Positions 1 through 7,453 of a DNA stretch of 64,000 nucleotides are shown piece by piece. The translations under genes were made by a program, and so were the position numbers. The notes beneath the pieces were generated by a model. That model saw only the letters and a list, made by a program, of their open reading frames with translations. It was not told the DNA's origin and searched no databases. Source of the DNA: Rhizobium sullae (lineage in GTDB: Bacteria; Pseudomonadota; Alphaproteobacteria; Rhizobiales; Rhizobiaceae); assembly GCF_900169785.1 (NCBI RefSeq), contig NZ_FWER01000011.1, positions 1 to 64,000 of the forward strand, given 5' to 3'. How positions within the stretch are numbered: the first letter of the stretch is position 1; every line of letters starts with the position of its first letter.

Positions 1-5
1 GGCCA

Positions 6-23
6 GCCCGGCTTTCACCGGGC
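6..23 (-). terminator. Hairpin downstream of dppA
   Basis: A perfect 6-bp inverted repeat (GCCCGG / CCGGGC, 6-nt loop) lies 18 bases beyond the dppA stop. The bases that would follow the stem on the minus strand (TGGCC) are not a U-tract, so it looks more like an mRNA-stabilising or attenuating hairpin between the binding-protein gene and permease genes expected beyond the left edge. The window ends here, so this cannot be settled. Confidence 0.35.
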
Positions 24-41
24 ATTCTTGCATAGTTCTTG

Positions 42-1637
42 TTATTCGGAAATGTCGACGCCGTCGAAGCGGTGGTAGCCGAGCGGATCCTGCACGAAGC
101 CGGAAACCTTCTTGCTGACGGGGATGAAGACGAGCGAGTGATCGAGCGTTGCCCAGGGAGCTTCCTTCTTGAAGATCAGCTGTGCCTGTTCGTAGAACTT
201 GGTGCGCTCTGCAACGTCGGCCGTCGTCTTGGCCTTGATCATCAGATCGTCGAATTCCTTGTTGCACCACTGCGCACGGTTGTTACCGCCGACAGCATCG
301 CAACCAAGCAGGGTGTGCATGAAGTTGTCCGGATCGCCGTTGTCGCCGGTCCAGCCGAGGATGACGGCACCGTCACGGTCCTTGGCGGACGAGAGCTTCA
401 GGTATTCGGCCCATTCATGGGTGACGATCTCGACGTCGACGCCGATTTTCGCAAGGTCAGCCTGCATCAGTTCAGCCGCGCGGCGGGCGTTCAACATGTA
501 CGGACGCGAGACGGGCATCGCCCAGAGCTTCATCTTGAGATCCTTGACGCCGGCATCGGCAAGCATCTTCTTTGCCGCATCCGGATCATACTTGTCGTCT
601 TCGACGGCATCGTTGTACGACCACATCGTCGGCGGGATCGGGTTCTTGGCAACCGCTGCAGCGCCCTGGAAGACGGCATCGATGATCGCCTGTTTGTTGA
701 TCGCCATGTTGAGAGCCTTGCGGACTTCAACCTTGTCGAACGGTGGGACCAGCGTGTTGTAGGCAACGTAGGAAACGTTGAGGCCGGCTTCTTCAAGCAC
801 GGTCAGGTTCTCGTCCTTTTTCAGTTCGGCGACATCTGCAGCATTCGGGTACGGCATGATGTGGCATTCGCCGGCCTTCAGCTTCTGCGCGCGGACGGCA
901 GCGTCGGAGGTGATCGCAAAGACGAGATCATCAATCTTTTCCTTGCCCTTGAAGTAGCTCTCGTTGGCCTTGTAGCGGATGACGGCATCCGGCTGGTAGG
1001 CGACGAAGGTGAACGGACCGGTGCCGAGTGGCATCTGGTTCATCTGGTTCATCTTGCCGTCGGCTGCGAGCTTGTCGGCATATTCCTTCGACAGGATCGA
1101 CGCAAAGTCCATGGCAAGATCGGCCATGAAGGGTGCTTCAGAGTGCGTCAGCGTGAACTTGACCGTCAGGTCATCGACCTTCTCGATGGACTTGATGAGC
1201 TCCGGGAAGCCCATGCCGGCGGCGTATTCATAAGAACCGCCCTCGACATACTTGTTCCACGGATTGTCGGCCTTTAGCTGGCGCTCGAAGGAGAAGATGA
1301 CGTCGTCGGCGTTGAGATCGCGCGTCGGCGTGAAGAATTCAGTGGTCTGGAACTTGACGCCCGGCCGCAGCTTGAAGGTGTAAACCATACCATCATCGGA
1401 AACGGTCCAGCTTTCGGCGAGACCCGGCTCGATCTCGGTGCTGCCGTGCTTGAATTCGACGAGGCGGTTGTAGACCGTGCGCGAGGTCGCATCGAAGGTC
1501 GTGCCGGCGGTGTAGAGGCCCGGATCGAAGCCTTCCGGCGAACCTTCAGAGCAATAGACAAGGGTTTTTGACCAGGCCGACGTCGCCATGACCGAAGCCA
1601 GGGCCGTCGCTGCCAGCAGGACGGAGAGCTTTTTCAT
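42..1637 (-). CDS. dppA: Dipeptide-type ABC transporter periplasmic binding protein
   Basis: A 531-residue family 5 solute-binding protein (SBP_bac_5), the periplasmic receptor of a peptide ABC importer. The first 24 or so residues are a signal peptide starting MKKLSVLLAATALAS, and the mature protein begins near KTLVYCSEG. The family fold runs through most of the chain, including the YNRLVEF and LGTGPF segments typical of DppA. I chose the start at 1637 because it opens directly into the signal peptide; the frame stays open 17 codons further upstream. The ribosome site is weak (TGGGAAA). Permease genes dppBCDF would be expected just past the left edge. Close relatives bind dipeptides, and some also bind heme or 5-aminolevulinate. 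Since rirA lies immediately upstream, an iron link is possible but not shown. Confidence 0.88.
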   Translation of the reverse strand: MKKLSVLLAATALASVMATSAWSKTLVYCSEGSPEGFDPGLYTAGTTFDATSRTVYNRLVEFKHGSTEIEPGLAESWTVSDDGMVYTFKLRPGVKFQTTEFFTPTRDLNADDVIFSFERQLKADNPWNKYVEGGSYEYAAGMGFPELIKSIEKVDDLTVKFTLTHSEAPFMADLAMDFASILSKEYADKLAADGKMNQMNQMPLGTGPFTFVAYQPDAVIRYKANESYFKGKEKIDDLVFAITSDAAVRAQKLKAGECHIMPYPNAADVAELKKDENLTVLEEAGLNVSYVAYNTLVPPFDKVEVRKALNMAINKQAIIDAVFQGAAAVAKNPIPPTMWSYNDAVEDDKYDPDAAKKMLADAGVKDLKMKLWAMPVSRPYMLNARRAAELMQADLAKIGVDVEIVTHEWAEYLKLSSAKDRDGAVILGWTGDNGDPDNFMHTLLGCDAVGGNNRAQWCNKEFDDLMIKAKTTADVAERTKFYEQAQLIFKKEAPWATLDHSLVFIPVSKKVSGFVQDPLGYHRFDGVDISE

Positions 1638-1860
1638 AATTTTGTTTCCCAGGTTTGTTCTTTTTTGATCTTTGGAGATCGAGCACAAATATTCCCGATC
1701 AGCGGGCCGATGGAACGATATTTATTTGCTGAAAGCAACGGTATCCGCAGAAAATTTTTCCAGTTGGACAACTTTAGAAATTTTCCGTCAAAAATCGGCC
1801 TCATTTGGAAATAATCGGGCGAATGAGGCTGAACTTTTGTCGCTTTTGGTATAATTTCGC

Positions 1861-1882
1861 GCTTTTTGGATACGCAAAAAGC
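1861..1882. repeat. Short inverted repeat in the dppA-rirA gap
   Basis: GCTTTTTG and CAAAAAGC form an 8-bp inverted repeat around a 6-nt centre. It lies inside the 342-base stretch between dppA and rirA, 30 bases from the large rirA hairpin. Its role is unknown: it could be a second weak terminator or an operator for dppA. Apart from this repeat and the large hairpin, I see no gene or RNA in 1638-1979. Confidence 0.4.
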
Positions 1883-1908
1883 CTCTCCGCATTCAATTCG
1901 GCAGGCCG

Positions 1909-1954
1909 AAAACGCAAGAACCGCAGTTGCATGTTGCAACTGCGGTTCTTGCGT
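1909..1954 (-). terminator. Terminator of rirA, very long perfect hairpin
   Basis: Bases 1912-1931 and 1935-1954 are exact reverse complements: 20 bp with a 3-nt apex. On the minus strand the stem is followed by TTTT, and it begins 26 bases after the rirA stop. It therefore fits a Rho-independent terminator, although the stem is unusually long and perfect. Confidence 0.75.
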
Positions 1955-1979
1955 ATATTCGACTATTACGTGCCGGAGG

Positions 1980-2456
1980 TTAAGCAGCCGGAACGCTAAT
2001 TGCGGGCTTGCGGTAATCCTCACCGGTCAGGCCGAGGAGGAAGTTGATCTGCGGCCGCGCCCTCACGAGATCGTCGATCGAATATTCGGCCAGCACGTCG
2101 AAGAAGGCGTTGAGCGCTTTGCGAAGCGCCGAGTTCAGACCGCAGCTGTCGACCAACGGGCATTCGGCTGCGCTGTCTTCAAAGCATTCGGCCATCGCAA
2201 AGCTGTCTTCGGTGACTTTGACGACGTCGAAAAGGCTGATCTCCTTCGCCGGTTTGCCAAGTCGGACGCCACCGTTGCGGCCTCGAACTGTTTCGACAAG
2301 GCCCGCCTTGTTCAGCGGCTGGAGAATCTTGAACAGGAAGAGTTCAGAAACCCCGTACGCCTTGGCAATTTCGGGAATCCGGCTCAGACGCCCTTCATTG
2401 GCAGCGCAATACATCAACATGCGAACCGCATAGTTGGTCTGCTTCGTCAATCGCAT
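1980..2456 (-). CDS. rirA: Rhizobial iron regulator RirA (Rrf2 family)
   Basis: A 158-residue Rrf2-family winged-helix repressor. In rhizobia RirA senses iron through a cysteine-ligated Fe-S cluster and represses iron-uptake genes when iron is replete. The N-terminus MRLTKQTNYAVRMLMYCA carries the DNA-binding helix-turn-helix (about residues 1-65, with RGRNGGVRLGKP). The three cluster-ligand cysteines are at 91, 99 and 105 (AECFEDSAAECPLVDSCG), as expected for RirA rather than IscR or NsrR. The length is normal. The gene looks monocistronic: it has its own promoter and is followed by a strong hairpin. dppA lies downstream on the same strand. Confidence 0.95.
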   Translation of the reverse strand: MRLTKQTNYAVRMLMYCAANEGRLSRIPEIAKAYGVSELFLFKILQPLNKAGLVETVRGRNGGVRLGKPAKEISLFDVVKVTEDSFAMAECFEDSAAECPLVDSCGLNSALRKALNAFFDVLAEYSIDDLVRARPQINFLLGLTGEDYRKPAISVPAA

Positions 2457-2499
2457 GCCGTTCTCCTGAATCGTGTGGGCTCAATGCCCGTATGGAAGC

Positions 2500-2536
2500 T
2501 ATATAGTGGCTTTCCTAGTTTTGAACAATTCCAAAA
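2500..2536 (-). promoter_or_regulatory. Candidate rirA promoter with overlapping dyad
   Basis: On the minus strand TTGTTC (2523-2528), a 17-base spacer and TATATA (2500-2505) form a reasonable sigma-70 promoter 44 bases before the rirA start. TTTTG at 2519-2523 and CAAAA at 2532-2536 form an inverted repeat with an 8-base centre that covers the -35 box, a position suited to autoregulation. The promoter follows from the sequence; the operator role is inference. Confidence 0.45.
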
Positions 2537-2550
2537 TATGAAATTTGCAT

Positions 2551-3082
2551 TCACGTTTGTGCCGCTGGCCGCTGCCGTCCGATTTCAGTCGGCGTCTCCG
2601 GCTTATTTCGGGATGGCTTCTTTCCTGTCACGCGCACAGGATGCGTGGAAAAGCATTCTGGTTTTGGAGTGGTCACCGAGCTTCGTCTCGATCGTATCGA
2701 AAAAGCGCGCGATCGCGGCCGGGGGTCCATGCCGGACTTCCTCATGAGATCGAGGGACCGGCGATCGGCTTCGCCTTCGGCGGATCGCGAGTAGGAAAGC
2801 GCCAGCAATCCGCCCCCGGTCAAGGTCTGATCCGACGTCGCCAGGGACCAGCATCACCAGACCGCGACGCCGGCGGCGCGATAGGTTTGGCACAGGCTGT
2901 GGCTTATGCTCGATATGGCCGATTTCATGGGCAAAAACGGCAGCAATCATTTCAGTGTCGCCGCCTGCCAATTCCACGAGTTCGCCCGTGATGACGATAT
3001 TGCCGTCCGGAAGCGCAAAGGCATTCGGTCCAATCGGGCGTCTGGACGAAAACTCGCCACTCTTCCTCAAGTCGAGAAGCAC
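2551..3082 (-). pseudogene. Decayed M48-family zinc metalloprotease
   Basis: Remnant of an M48 peptidase broken by several frameshifts and lacking its 5' end. One frame carries GPNAFALPDGNIVITGELVE and the zinc-binding AHEIGHIEHK (HExxH near 2915-2930). After a shift, a second frame continues with GGGLLALSYSRSAEGEADRR, which supplies the third zinc ligand (EGEAD), and LDLMRKSGMDP. The first frame then resumes with AAIARFFDTIETKLGDHSKT before order is lost again at the expected THPG motif. No single frame spans the domain, and there is no N-terminal membrane segment or start upstream. The intact family acts as membrane-associated or periplasmic proteases. The gene was probably active in a recent ancestor because long motifs remain intact. 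Confidence 0.8.
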
Positions 3083-3106
3083 GCGTTAACAAATTTAACA
3101 ACTTAA

Positions 3107-3137
3107 AATCGTAAAATTGGGGGCCGTGGCCCCCAAT
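3107..3137 (-). terminator. Terminator of mmsA
   Basis: A 10-bp perfect inverted repeat (ATTGGGGGCC / GGCCCCCAAT) at 3116-3137 lies 24 bases after the mmsA stop. On the minus strand it is followed by TTTACGATTTT, a usable U-rich tract. Confidence 0.8.
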
Positions 3138-3160
3138 CGGTATTGATCTGCTTTTCGATC

Positions 3161-4657
3161 CTAATTCATCGTCGGCATGACGAATTCGGCGCCGTCCTTG
3201 ATGCCTGACGGCCAGCGGGCGGTGACGGTCTTGGTCTTGGTCCAGAACTTGATCGAGTCCGTGCCATGCTGGTTGAGGTCACCGAAGCTCGAGGCCTTCC
3301 AGCCGCCGAAGGAGTGATAGGCAAGCGGAACCGGGATCGGGACGTTGATGCCGATCATGCCGATGTTGATACGCGAAGCGAAGTCGCGGGCGGCATCGCC
3401 GTCGCGGGTATAGATCGCAACGCCGTTGCCATACTCATGCTTCATCGGCAACGACAGGGCTTCTTCGTAGTTATGAGCGCGGACGACGGAAAGCACAGGT
3501 CCGAAGATTTCGGTCTTGTAGATGTCCATGTCCGGCGTGACGTGGTCGAACAACGAGCCGCCGACGAAATAGCCGTCTTCATAACCCTGCAGCTTGAAGC
3601 CGCGGCCGTCGACGACGAGTTTCGCCCCCTGCTCGACGCCGCGATCGATCAGGCTGTTGACGCGGGCATAGGCTTCCTTGGTGACAAGCGGCCCCATGTC
3701 GGCCTTCTCATCGGTGTAGGGGCCGATGCGCAGCGACTCGATCTTCGGCGTCAGCTTCTCGACGAGGCGGTTTGCGGTTTCCTCGCCGACCGGAACGGCA
3801 ACCGAGATCGCCATGCAGCGCTCGCCCGCCGAACCATAGCCTGCGCCCATCAACGCGTTGACGGCTTGGTCCATGTCGGCATCCGGCATGATGATCATGT
3901 GGTTCTTGGCGCCGCCGAAGCACTGGGCACGCTTGCCGTTCATGGCGGCCGTACCATAGACATAACGGGCGATCGGCGTGGAACCGACGAAGGTGACGGC
4001 GCCGATATCCGGGTCCGTCAGGATCGCATCGACGGCGGCCTTGTCGCCGTTGACGACGTTCAGGATGCCTGCCGGAAGTCCGGCTTCGATCATCAGTTCG
4101 GCAAGACGCAGCGGAACGGACGGATCACGTTCGGAGGGCTTGAGGATGAAGGCGTTGCCGCAAGCAATTGCGGGGGCAAACATCCACATCGGGATCATGG
4201 CCGGGAAGTTGAACGGAGTGATGCCGGCGCCGATGCCGACGGCCTGGCGGATGGAGTACATGTCGATCGCCGGGCCTGCGCCTTCGGTGAATTCGCCCTT
4301 CTGCAGATGCGGAATGCCGCAGACGAATTCACAGACTTCAAGACCTCGGACAATATCGCCCTTGGAGTCTTCGACGGTCTTGCCATGCTCCTTGGAGAGC
4401 AGTTCGGCAAGCTCGTCCATATGCTTGTTCAGGAGTTCCACGAACTTGAAGAAAACGCGGGCGCGACGCTGCGGATTAGTTGCGGCCCACTTCGGCTGCG
4501 CCGCCTTGGCATTTTCGACCGCGGCGCGGATTTCCTCGACGCTTGCGAGCGCCACGGTTGCCTGAACTTCGCCGGTGGCCGGATTGTAGACGTTGCTGCT
4601 GCGGCCGCTTTTGCCCGCAACATGCTTGCCGCCAATGAAATGACCGATCTCGTACAT
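3161..4657 (-). CDS. mmsA: Methylmalonate-semialdehyde dehydrogenase (CoA-acylating)
   Basis: A 498-residue aldehyde dehydrogenase that converts methylmalonate or malonate semialdehyde plus CoA and NAD to propionyl- or acetyl-CoA and CO2. It acts in valine, beta-alanine and myo-inositol catabolism, and the same family is called IolA. KPSE lies at about 173-176. FGGAKNH at about 247-253 has Asn where hydrolytic aldehyde dehydrogenases have the general-base Glu, a mark of the CoA-acylating class. The catalytic Cys is at 281 in GSAGERCMAI. The start at 4657 is set by AAGAGGAGG 8-10 bases upstream; the frame is open 19 codons further but lacks a ribosome site. It is divergent from the monooxygenase-like and LysR genes at 4857 and 5222, which probably include its regulator. 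Confidence 0.93.
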   Translation of the reverse strand: MYEIGHFIGGKHVAGKSGRSSNVYNPATGEVQATVALASVEEIRAAVENAKAAQPKWAATNPQRRARVFFKFVELLNKHMDELAELLSKEHGKTVEDSKGDIVRGLEVCEFVCGIPHLQKGEFTEGAGPAIDMYSIRQAVGIGAGITPFNFPAMIPMWMFAPAIACGNAFILKPSERDPSVPLRLAELMIEAGLPAGILNVVNGDKAAVDAILTDPDIGAVTFVGSTPIARYVYGTAAMNGKRAQCFGGAKNHMIIMPDADMDQAVNALMGAGYGSAGERCMAISVAVPVGEETANRLVEKLTPKIESLRIGPYTDEKADMGPLVTKEAYARVNSLIDRGVEQGAKLVVDGRGFKLQGYEDGYFVGGSLFDHVTPDMDIYKTEIFGPVLSVVRAHNYEEALSLPMKHEYGNGVAIYTRDGDAARDFASRINIGMIGINVPIPVPLAYHSFGGWKASSFGDLNQHGTDSIKFWTKTKTVTARWPSGIKDGAEFVMPTMN

Positions 4658-4707
4658 GGATGTGCCTCCTCTTGAATTCCCTTGATAGCGCCACAATCGC
4701 ACTTCAA

Positions 4708-4750
4708 TTTGCACAAATCAATGCATTGCGATAAGCAACCGTTGTGCAAA
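4708..4750. promoter_or_regulatory. Candidate LysR operator between mmsA and the divergent pair
   Basis: TTTGCACAA (4708-4716) and TTGTGCAAA (4742-4750) are perfect 9-bp inverted copies. Between them lies TTGC-N5-GCAA (4726-4738), which has LysR-box geometry. All lie in the 199-base divergent region before mmsA. Binding by the LysR protein encoded at 5222 is inferred from position. Confidence 0.45.
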
Positions 4751-4856
4751 AATCGAAGCCATAACGTGCGAGCACTCCTCCAGCAGGCCTTCTCCAAGGC
4801 GCAACCCTGGACAGCCGCGCGCAAGAGGCTGAACTCAAGAGGAGGGTCGTCCATCG

Positions 4857-5189
4857 ATGAGCGGCAAACGTGTCGTGAGAATGGCGGAACTGGAGATAGA
4901 CCTCGCCCAGCTCGATGCCTATCGTGCGCTCCTGGCTGAAGAAATCGAGGCGTCGGTCGCGTCCGAACAAGGCGTGCTGACCTTATACGCGGTCTCGATC
5001 AAGGATCGTCCAGAAAAAATCTGCATCTTCGAAGTCTATGCCAGCCAGGAGGACTACGAAGCGCATCTCCAGACGCCGCATTTCCTCAGGTACAAGACGT
5101 CGACCGCCCACATGGTCACGTCGCTGTCACTCATTGATGTCGATCCCATCATTCTGCGCGGTAAGACCGGCGATCATTTGGCGACGTAG
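4857..5189 (+). CDS. Putative quinol monooxygenase (ABM domain)
   Basis: A 110-residue protein of the antibiotic-biosynthesis-monooxygenase fold (YgiN-like dimeric ferredoxin-like barrel). Visible features are an N-terminal beta strand, LTLYAVSIKDRPEKICIFEVYA, and the conserved EDYEAHLQTPHFLRYK pattern with the family His-x-x-x-x-H arrangement (AHLQTPHF). GAGGAGGG lies about 9 bases before the ATG. It precedes the LysR gene by 32 bases on the same strand and diverges from mmsA, so it is probably co-controlled with it. The substrate is unknown. Members oxidise quinols without cofactor, but many in this family have no known activity. Confidence 0.78.
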   Translation: MSGKRVVRMAELEIDLAQLDAYRALLAEEIEASVASEQGVLTLYAVSIKDRPEKICIFEVYASQEDYEAHLQTPHFLRYKTSTAHMVTSLSLIDVDPIILRGKTGDHLAT

Positions 5190-5221
5190 GTTCGGGACTC
5201 GGGCAGCAAGGACTTAAGGAC

Positions 5222-6103
5222 ATGAACTGGGACGACGTCCGCATCTTCCTCGCCGTAGCCAGAACGGGGCAGATCCTTGCCGCCTCCAAGCGGCTGGGGC
5301 TCAACCACGCCACCCTCTCGCGGCGCGTGACGTCGCTCGAGGGGGCACTGAAGTCTCGGCTCTTCACCCGCCGCACCAATGGCTGCGAGCTGACTGCCGA
5401 AGGCGAAGTGTTCCTCGCTTCGGCTGAGCGGATGGAGACGGAAATGCTCGCCGCGCAGGCTAACCTTGGTCGCACCGACACGGCTATCGCCGGCACGGTC
5501 CGCGTCGGGGCGCCCGACGGCTTCGGCGTTTCCTTTTTGGCCCCGCGTATCGGACGGCTGATCGAGCGTCATCCGGAGCTGAAAATCCAGTTGGTGCCAG
5601 TGCCGCGCTCTTTCTCACTATCGCAACGCGAGGCGGACATCGCCATCACGCTGGAACGGCCCGAACAGGGTCGCCTCGTATCCTCGAAGCTGACCGACTA
5701 TACGCTGGGGCTCTATGCCTCGCGCCGCTACGCCGAACTCAACGGCTTGCCCGACAACAACGAGGCGCTCAAGCAGCATCGCCGCATCGGTTATGTGGAG
5801 GACCTGCTCTTTTCTCAATCTCTGAATTTCACCGGCGAGGTCATGCGCAACTGGAGCGCTGGCTTTGAGATCTCCTCGGCGACCGGCCAGACGGAGGCAG
5901 TGCGCTCCGGGGCTGGTGTCGGCATCCTGCACGACTACATCGCCCGGCAGTATGACGAACTGGTTCGTATCCTGCCCGACGTCTCGATCCGGCGCGCCTA
6001 CTGGACGACCTACCACGAGAGCGCCCGCGATCTGGTGCGCGTGCGCACTGTCGCCGACTTTCTTCAGGAACTGGTCGGCGCAGAACGGCAGATATTCCTT
6101 TGA
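5222..6103 (+). CDS. LysR-family regulator beside mmsA
   Basis: A 293-residue LysR-type transcriptional regulator. The winged helix-turn-helix is at residues 1-60 (FLAVARTGQILAASKRLG, NHATLSRRVTSLE), followed by the co-inducer domain with VRVGAPDGFGVSFLAPRIG and the effector-cleft READIAITLERPEQG. AAGGA lies 5 bases before the ATG. Regulators of this subtype commonly sit next to methylmalonate-semialdehyde dehydrogenase genes, so control of mmsA and the monooxygenase-like gene is the likely job. The ligand is not known. The last 40 bases overlap tail-to-tail with the small proline-rich gene on the other strand. Confidence 0.88.
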   Translation: MNWDDVRIFLAVARTGQILAASKRLGLNHATLSRRVTSLEGALKSRLFTRRTNGCELTAEGEVFLASAERMETEMLAAQANLGRTDTAIAGTVRVGAPDGFGVSFLAPRIGRLIERHPELKIQLVPVPRSFSLSQREADIAITLERPEQGRLVSSKLTDYTLGLYASRRYAELNGLPDNNEALKQHRRIGYVEDLLFSQSLNFTGEVMRNWSAGFEISSATGQTEAVRSGAGVGILHDYIARQYDELVRILPDVSIRRAYWTTYHESARDLVRVRTVADFLQELVGAERQIFL

Positions 6104-6264
6104 CCGCCGGCCTGCTTTGGAGGCTCTTCGTTTTCGTCCGGATTGGGATTGGGCGTCTCGTCCGGCAGGCGATCGGGATCGGGCTCCTTGACGGGCGGCT
6201 CCGGTTTCCAGCCAGGTCCGGGCATCGGCGGCTGATCGGGAATGGGTTCGTTGGGAACGGACAT
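6064..6264 (-). CDS. Small proline-rich hypothetical protein
   Basis: A 66-residue protein dominated by Pro, Asp, Glu and Asn (KPEPPVKEPDPDRLPDE, NPNPDENEEPP), probably unstructured and without a signal peptide or membrane segment. A good ribosome site (GGAAGGAGCAGG) precedes the ATG. The last 13 residues are encoded opposite the LysR 3' end and look unlike the rest, so the natural stop may have been lost by drift. It follows the DUF4174 gene on the same strand by 25 bases and may be co-transcribed. Function unknown. Confidence 0.55.
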   Translation of the reverse strand: MSVPNEPIPDQPPMPGPGWKPEPPVKEPDPDRLPDETPNPNPDENEEPPKQAGGQRNICRSAPTSS

Positions 6265-6289
6265 CCTGCTCCTTCCGTCTTCTATTTGC

Positions 6290-6724
6290 TTATTTGTCGG
6301 GTTTCAGGGATTCGGCCGCACGCATCGGCATGCTGTCGATGATGGCAAGAAGTTCGCCGTTGCTCACCGGCTCGCTCACCTTGAGTTTCACCGTTCCATC
6401 CTTGCCAACCAAGACAGCTCCGAATTCGCCGGCCTCGGGAGCATGGAGCTCCTTTCGAAGCGCCTTCTCGTTCAGATTGCCGCCTCCGCCGAAGATCGGC
6501 TTGACCGTGCTGCCGGAAACCTTGAGAACGACCATATCGCGCTCCTCCAGGCCGGTGCGATCGGCAAGCAGCTGGTTTTCCTGACGGGCGGCGCGGCTGT
6601 TGTCCTTGTCGGCGAAAATGACCAGAACCCGGCTCTTCCACCGAAACTGTTCGAGGCTAGCGACCGCCTGGGCGCCGTTCGTCTCCTCGACCTTGGTCGC
6701 ACCGTAAAGAAAGGTTTTCGGCAT
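6290..6724 (-). CDS. DUF4174 domain protein
   Basis: A 144-residue protein matching the DUF4174 family, with a thioredoxin-like beginning: SLEQFRWKSRVLVIFADKD, then ENQLLADRTGLEERDMVVL and a closing GAVLVGKDGTVKLK. The order beta strand, helix, GKDG turn resembles DUF4174 proteins annotated as periplasmic, but no clear signal peptide is seen here and the active-site cysteines of thioredoxins are absent. Two ATG codons are close together. The second (6724) is 6 bases after GGGAGA, whereas the first overlaps that site, so the second is preferred. Biochemical role unknown. Confidence 0.75.
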   Translation of the reverse strand: MPKTFLYGATKVEETNGAQAVASLEQFRWKSRVLVIFADKDNSRAARQENQLLADRTGLEERDMVVLKVSGSTVKPIFGGGGNLNEKALRKELHAPEAGEFGAVLVGKDGTVKLKVSEPVSNGELLAIIDSMPMRAAESLKPDK

Positions 6725-6807
6725 CCTCATTCTCCCGTCAGTCTGTAGAACGGCCGGAGGGATGGGCAGGTTCCATCATTTCGGATGGCATGGCGCAAAG
6801 CCACACG

Positions 6808-6838
6808 AAAAAAGCCGGTCAAAATCTGACCGGCTTTT
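6808..6838 (-). terminator. Bidirectional terminator after the XRE-family gene
   Basis: AAAAGCCGGTCA / TGACCGGCTTTT (6810-6821 and 6827-6838) form a 12-bp stem with a 5-nt loop, flanked by A- and T-runs. It begins 22 bases after the stop of the minus-strand XRE gene and could act in both directions. Confidence 0.85.
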
Positions 6839-6859
6839 TAGTTCGTTCACATTGTCATC

Positions 6860-7105
6860 TTACATAGGAACGAAGTCGGACGGCGGAACCTGCAGGGCGG
6901 CAGCAATGCGCCGCAGCTTTGCGGGATCGGCATTTTCCCCATTTTCGATTTCGATGATTTCATTGGTGACGAGGCCACAGGTGACCGCTAGGTCATCGAC
7001 GCTGTAGCCTACGGCTTCGCGCGCTTTCCTGACCTCGGCGGCAACGTTGATCGCTGAAACCACCGTTGCTTTGGATCCATCCAGATTCTTGAGAGAAATG
7101 GACAT
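6860..7105 (-). CDS. Small XRE-type helix-turn-helix protein
   Basis: An 81-residue protein with a Cro/C1-type helix-turn-helix at about residues 22-75 (VRKAREAVGYSVDDLAVTCG, NEIIEIENGENADPAKLRRI). AAGGAGA lies about 6 bases before the ATG, and a strong terminator follows. There is no other domain and no partner gene with toxin features nearby. Its small size would suit an antitoxin or a local regulator, but neither can be shown here. Targets unknown. Confidence 0.75.
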   Translation of the reverse strand: MSISLKNLDGSKATVVSAINVAAEVRKAREAVGYSVDDLAVTCGLVTNEIIEIENGENADPAKLRRIAAALQVPPSDFVPM

Positions 7106-7298
7106 TAAAGTCTCCTTCTAAAAGCACTCTTGATGTAACCCCCGGCGCAAAATGACACTCCCGCTCACATTTTGCAACGCAATATAACACAAAGTTTACC
7201 TGCGTTGCCGGGAGTAGATAGGCGGCACATGCCGGAGGGCAATGGTCAGCAAACGATAAGCCGAATGGCTCGATATGCTGAATTCGTTTTGAGAGGAA

Positions 7299-7375
7299 TG
7301 GTACGGTTGGGTGGTCTCGAACCACCGACCTCAGGTGCCACAAACCTGCGCTCTAACCAACTGAGCTACAACCGC
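7299..7375 (-). tRNA. tRNA-His (GTG)
   Basis: Read on the minus strand, a 77-base cloverleaf runs from GCGGTTGT to an encoded CCA. The D-arm is AGCTCAGTTGGTTAGAGC. The anticodon stem CAGGT/ACCTG encloses loop TTGTGGC, so the anticodon is GTG (His). The T-arm contains GGTTCGAGACC. The acceptor stem is GCGGTTG / CAACCGT with a G1-U72 pair, followed by A73. It lacks the G-1:C73 pair used by most bacteria, as is known for many alphaproteobacteria. Confidence 0.96.
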
Positions 7376-7453
7376 ACAAATCGCGCCCGGCGCGACGGGG
7401 GTCACATACGAGGACTTGGAAATTAATTCAAGCCCTATCTCCGCTCAATGTAC

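Noticed and set aside
3085..3107. Three TTAA copies downstream of mmsA
   Set aside because: Spacings of 5 and 4 bases do not match the CtrA N7 rule; just AT-rich sequence before a terminator.
3266..4675. A 469-codon open frame on the plus strand opposite mmsA
   Set aside because: It has no ribosome site or recognisable domain and its composition mirrors mmsA codon bias; mmsA is unmistakable.
6860..7105. Toxin-antitoxin module around the small XRE gene
   Set aside because: No adjacent toxin-like frame; the gene has its own terminator and a tRNA on the other side.
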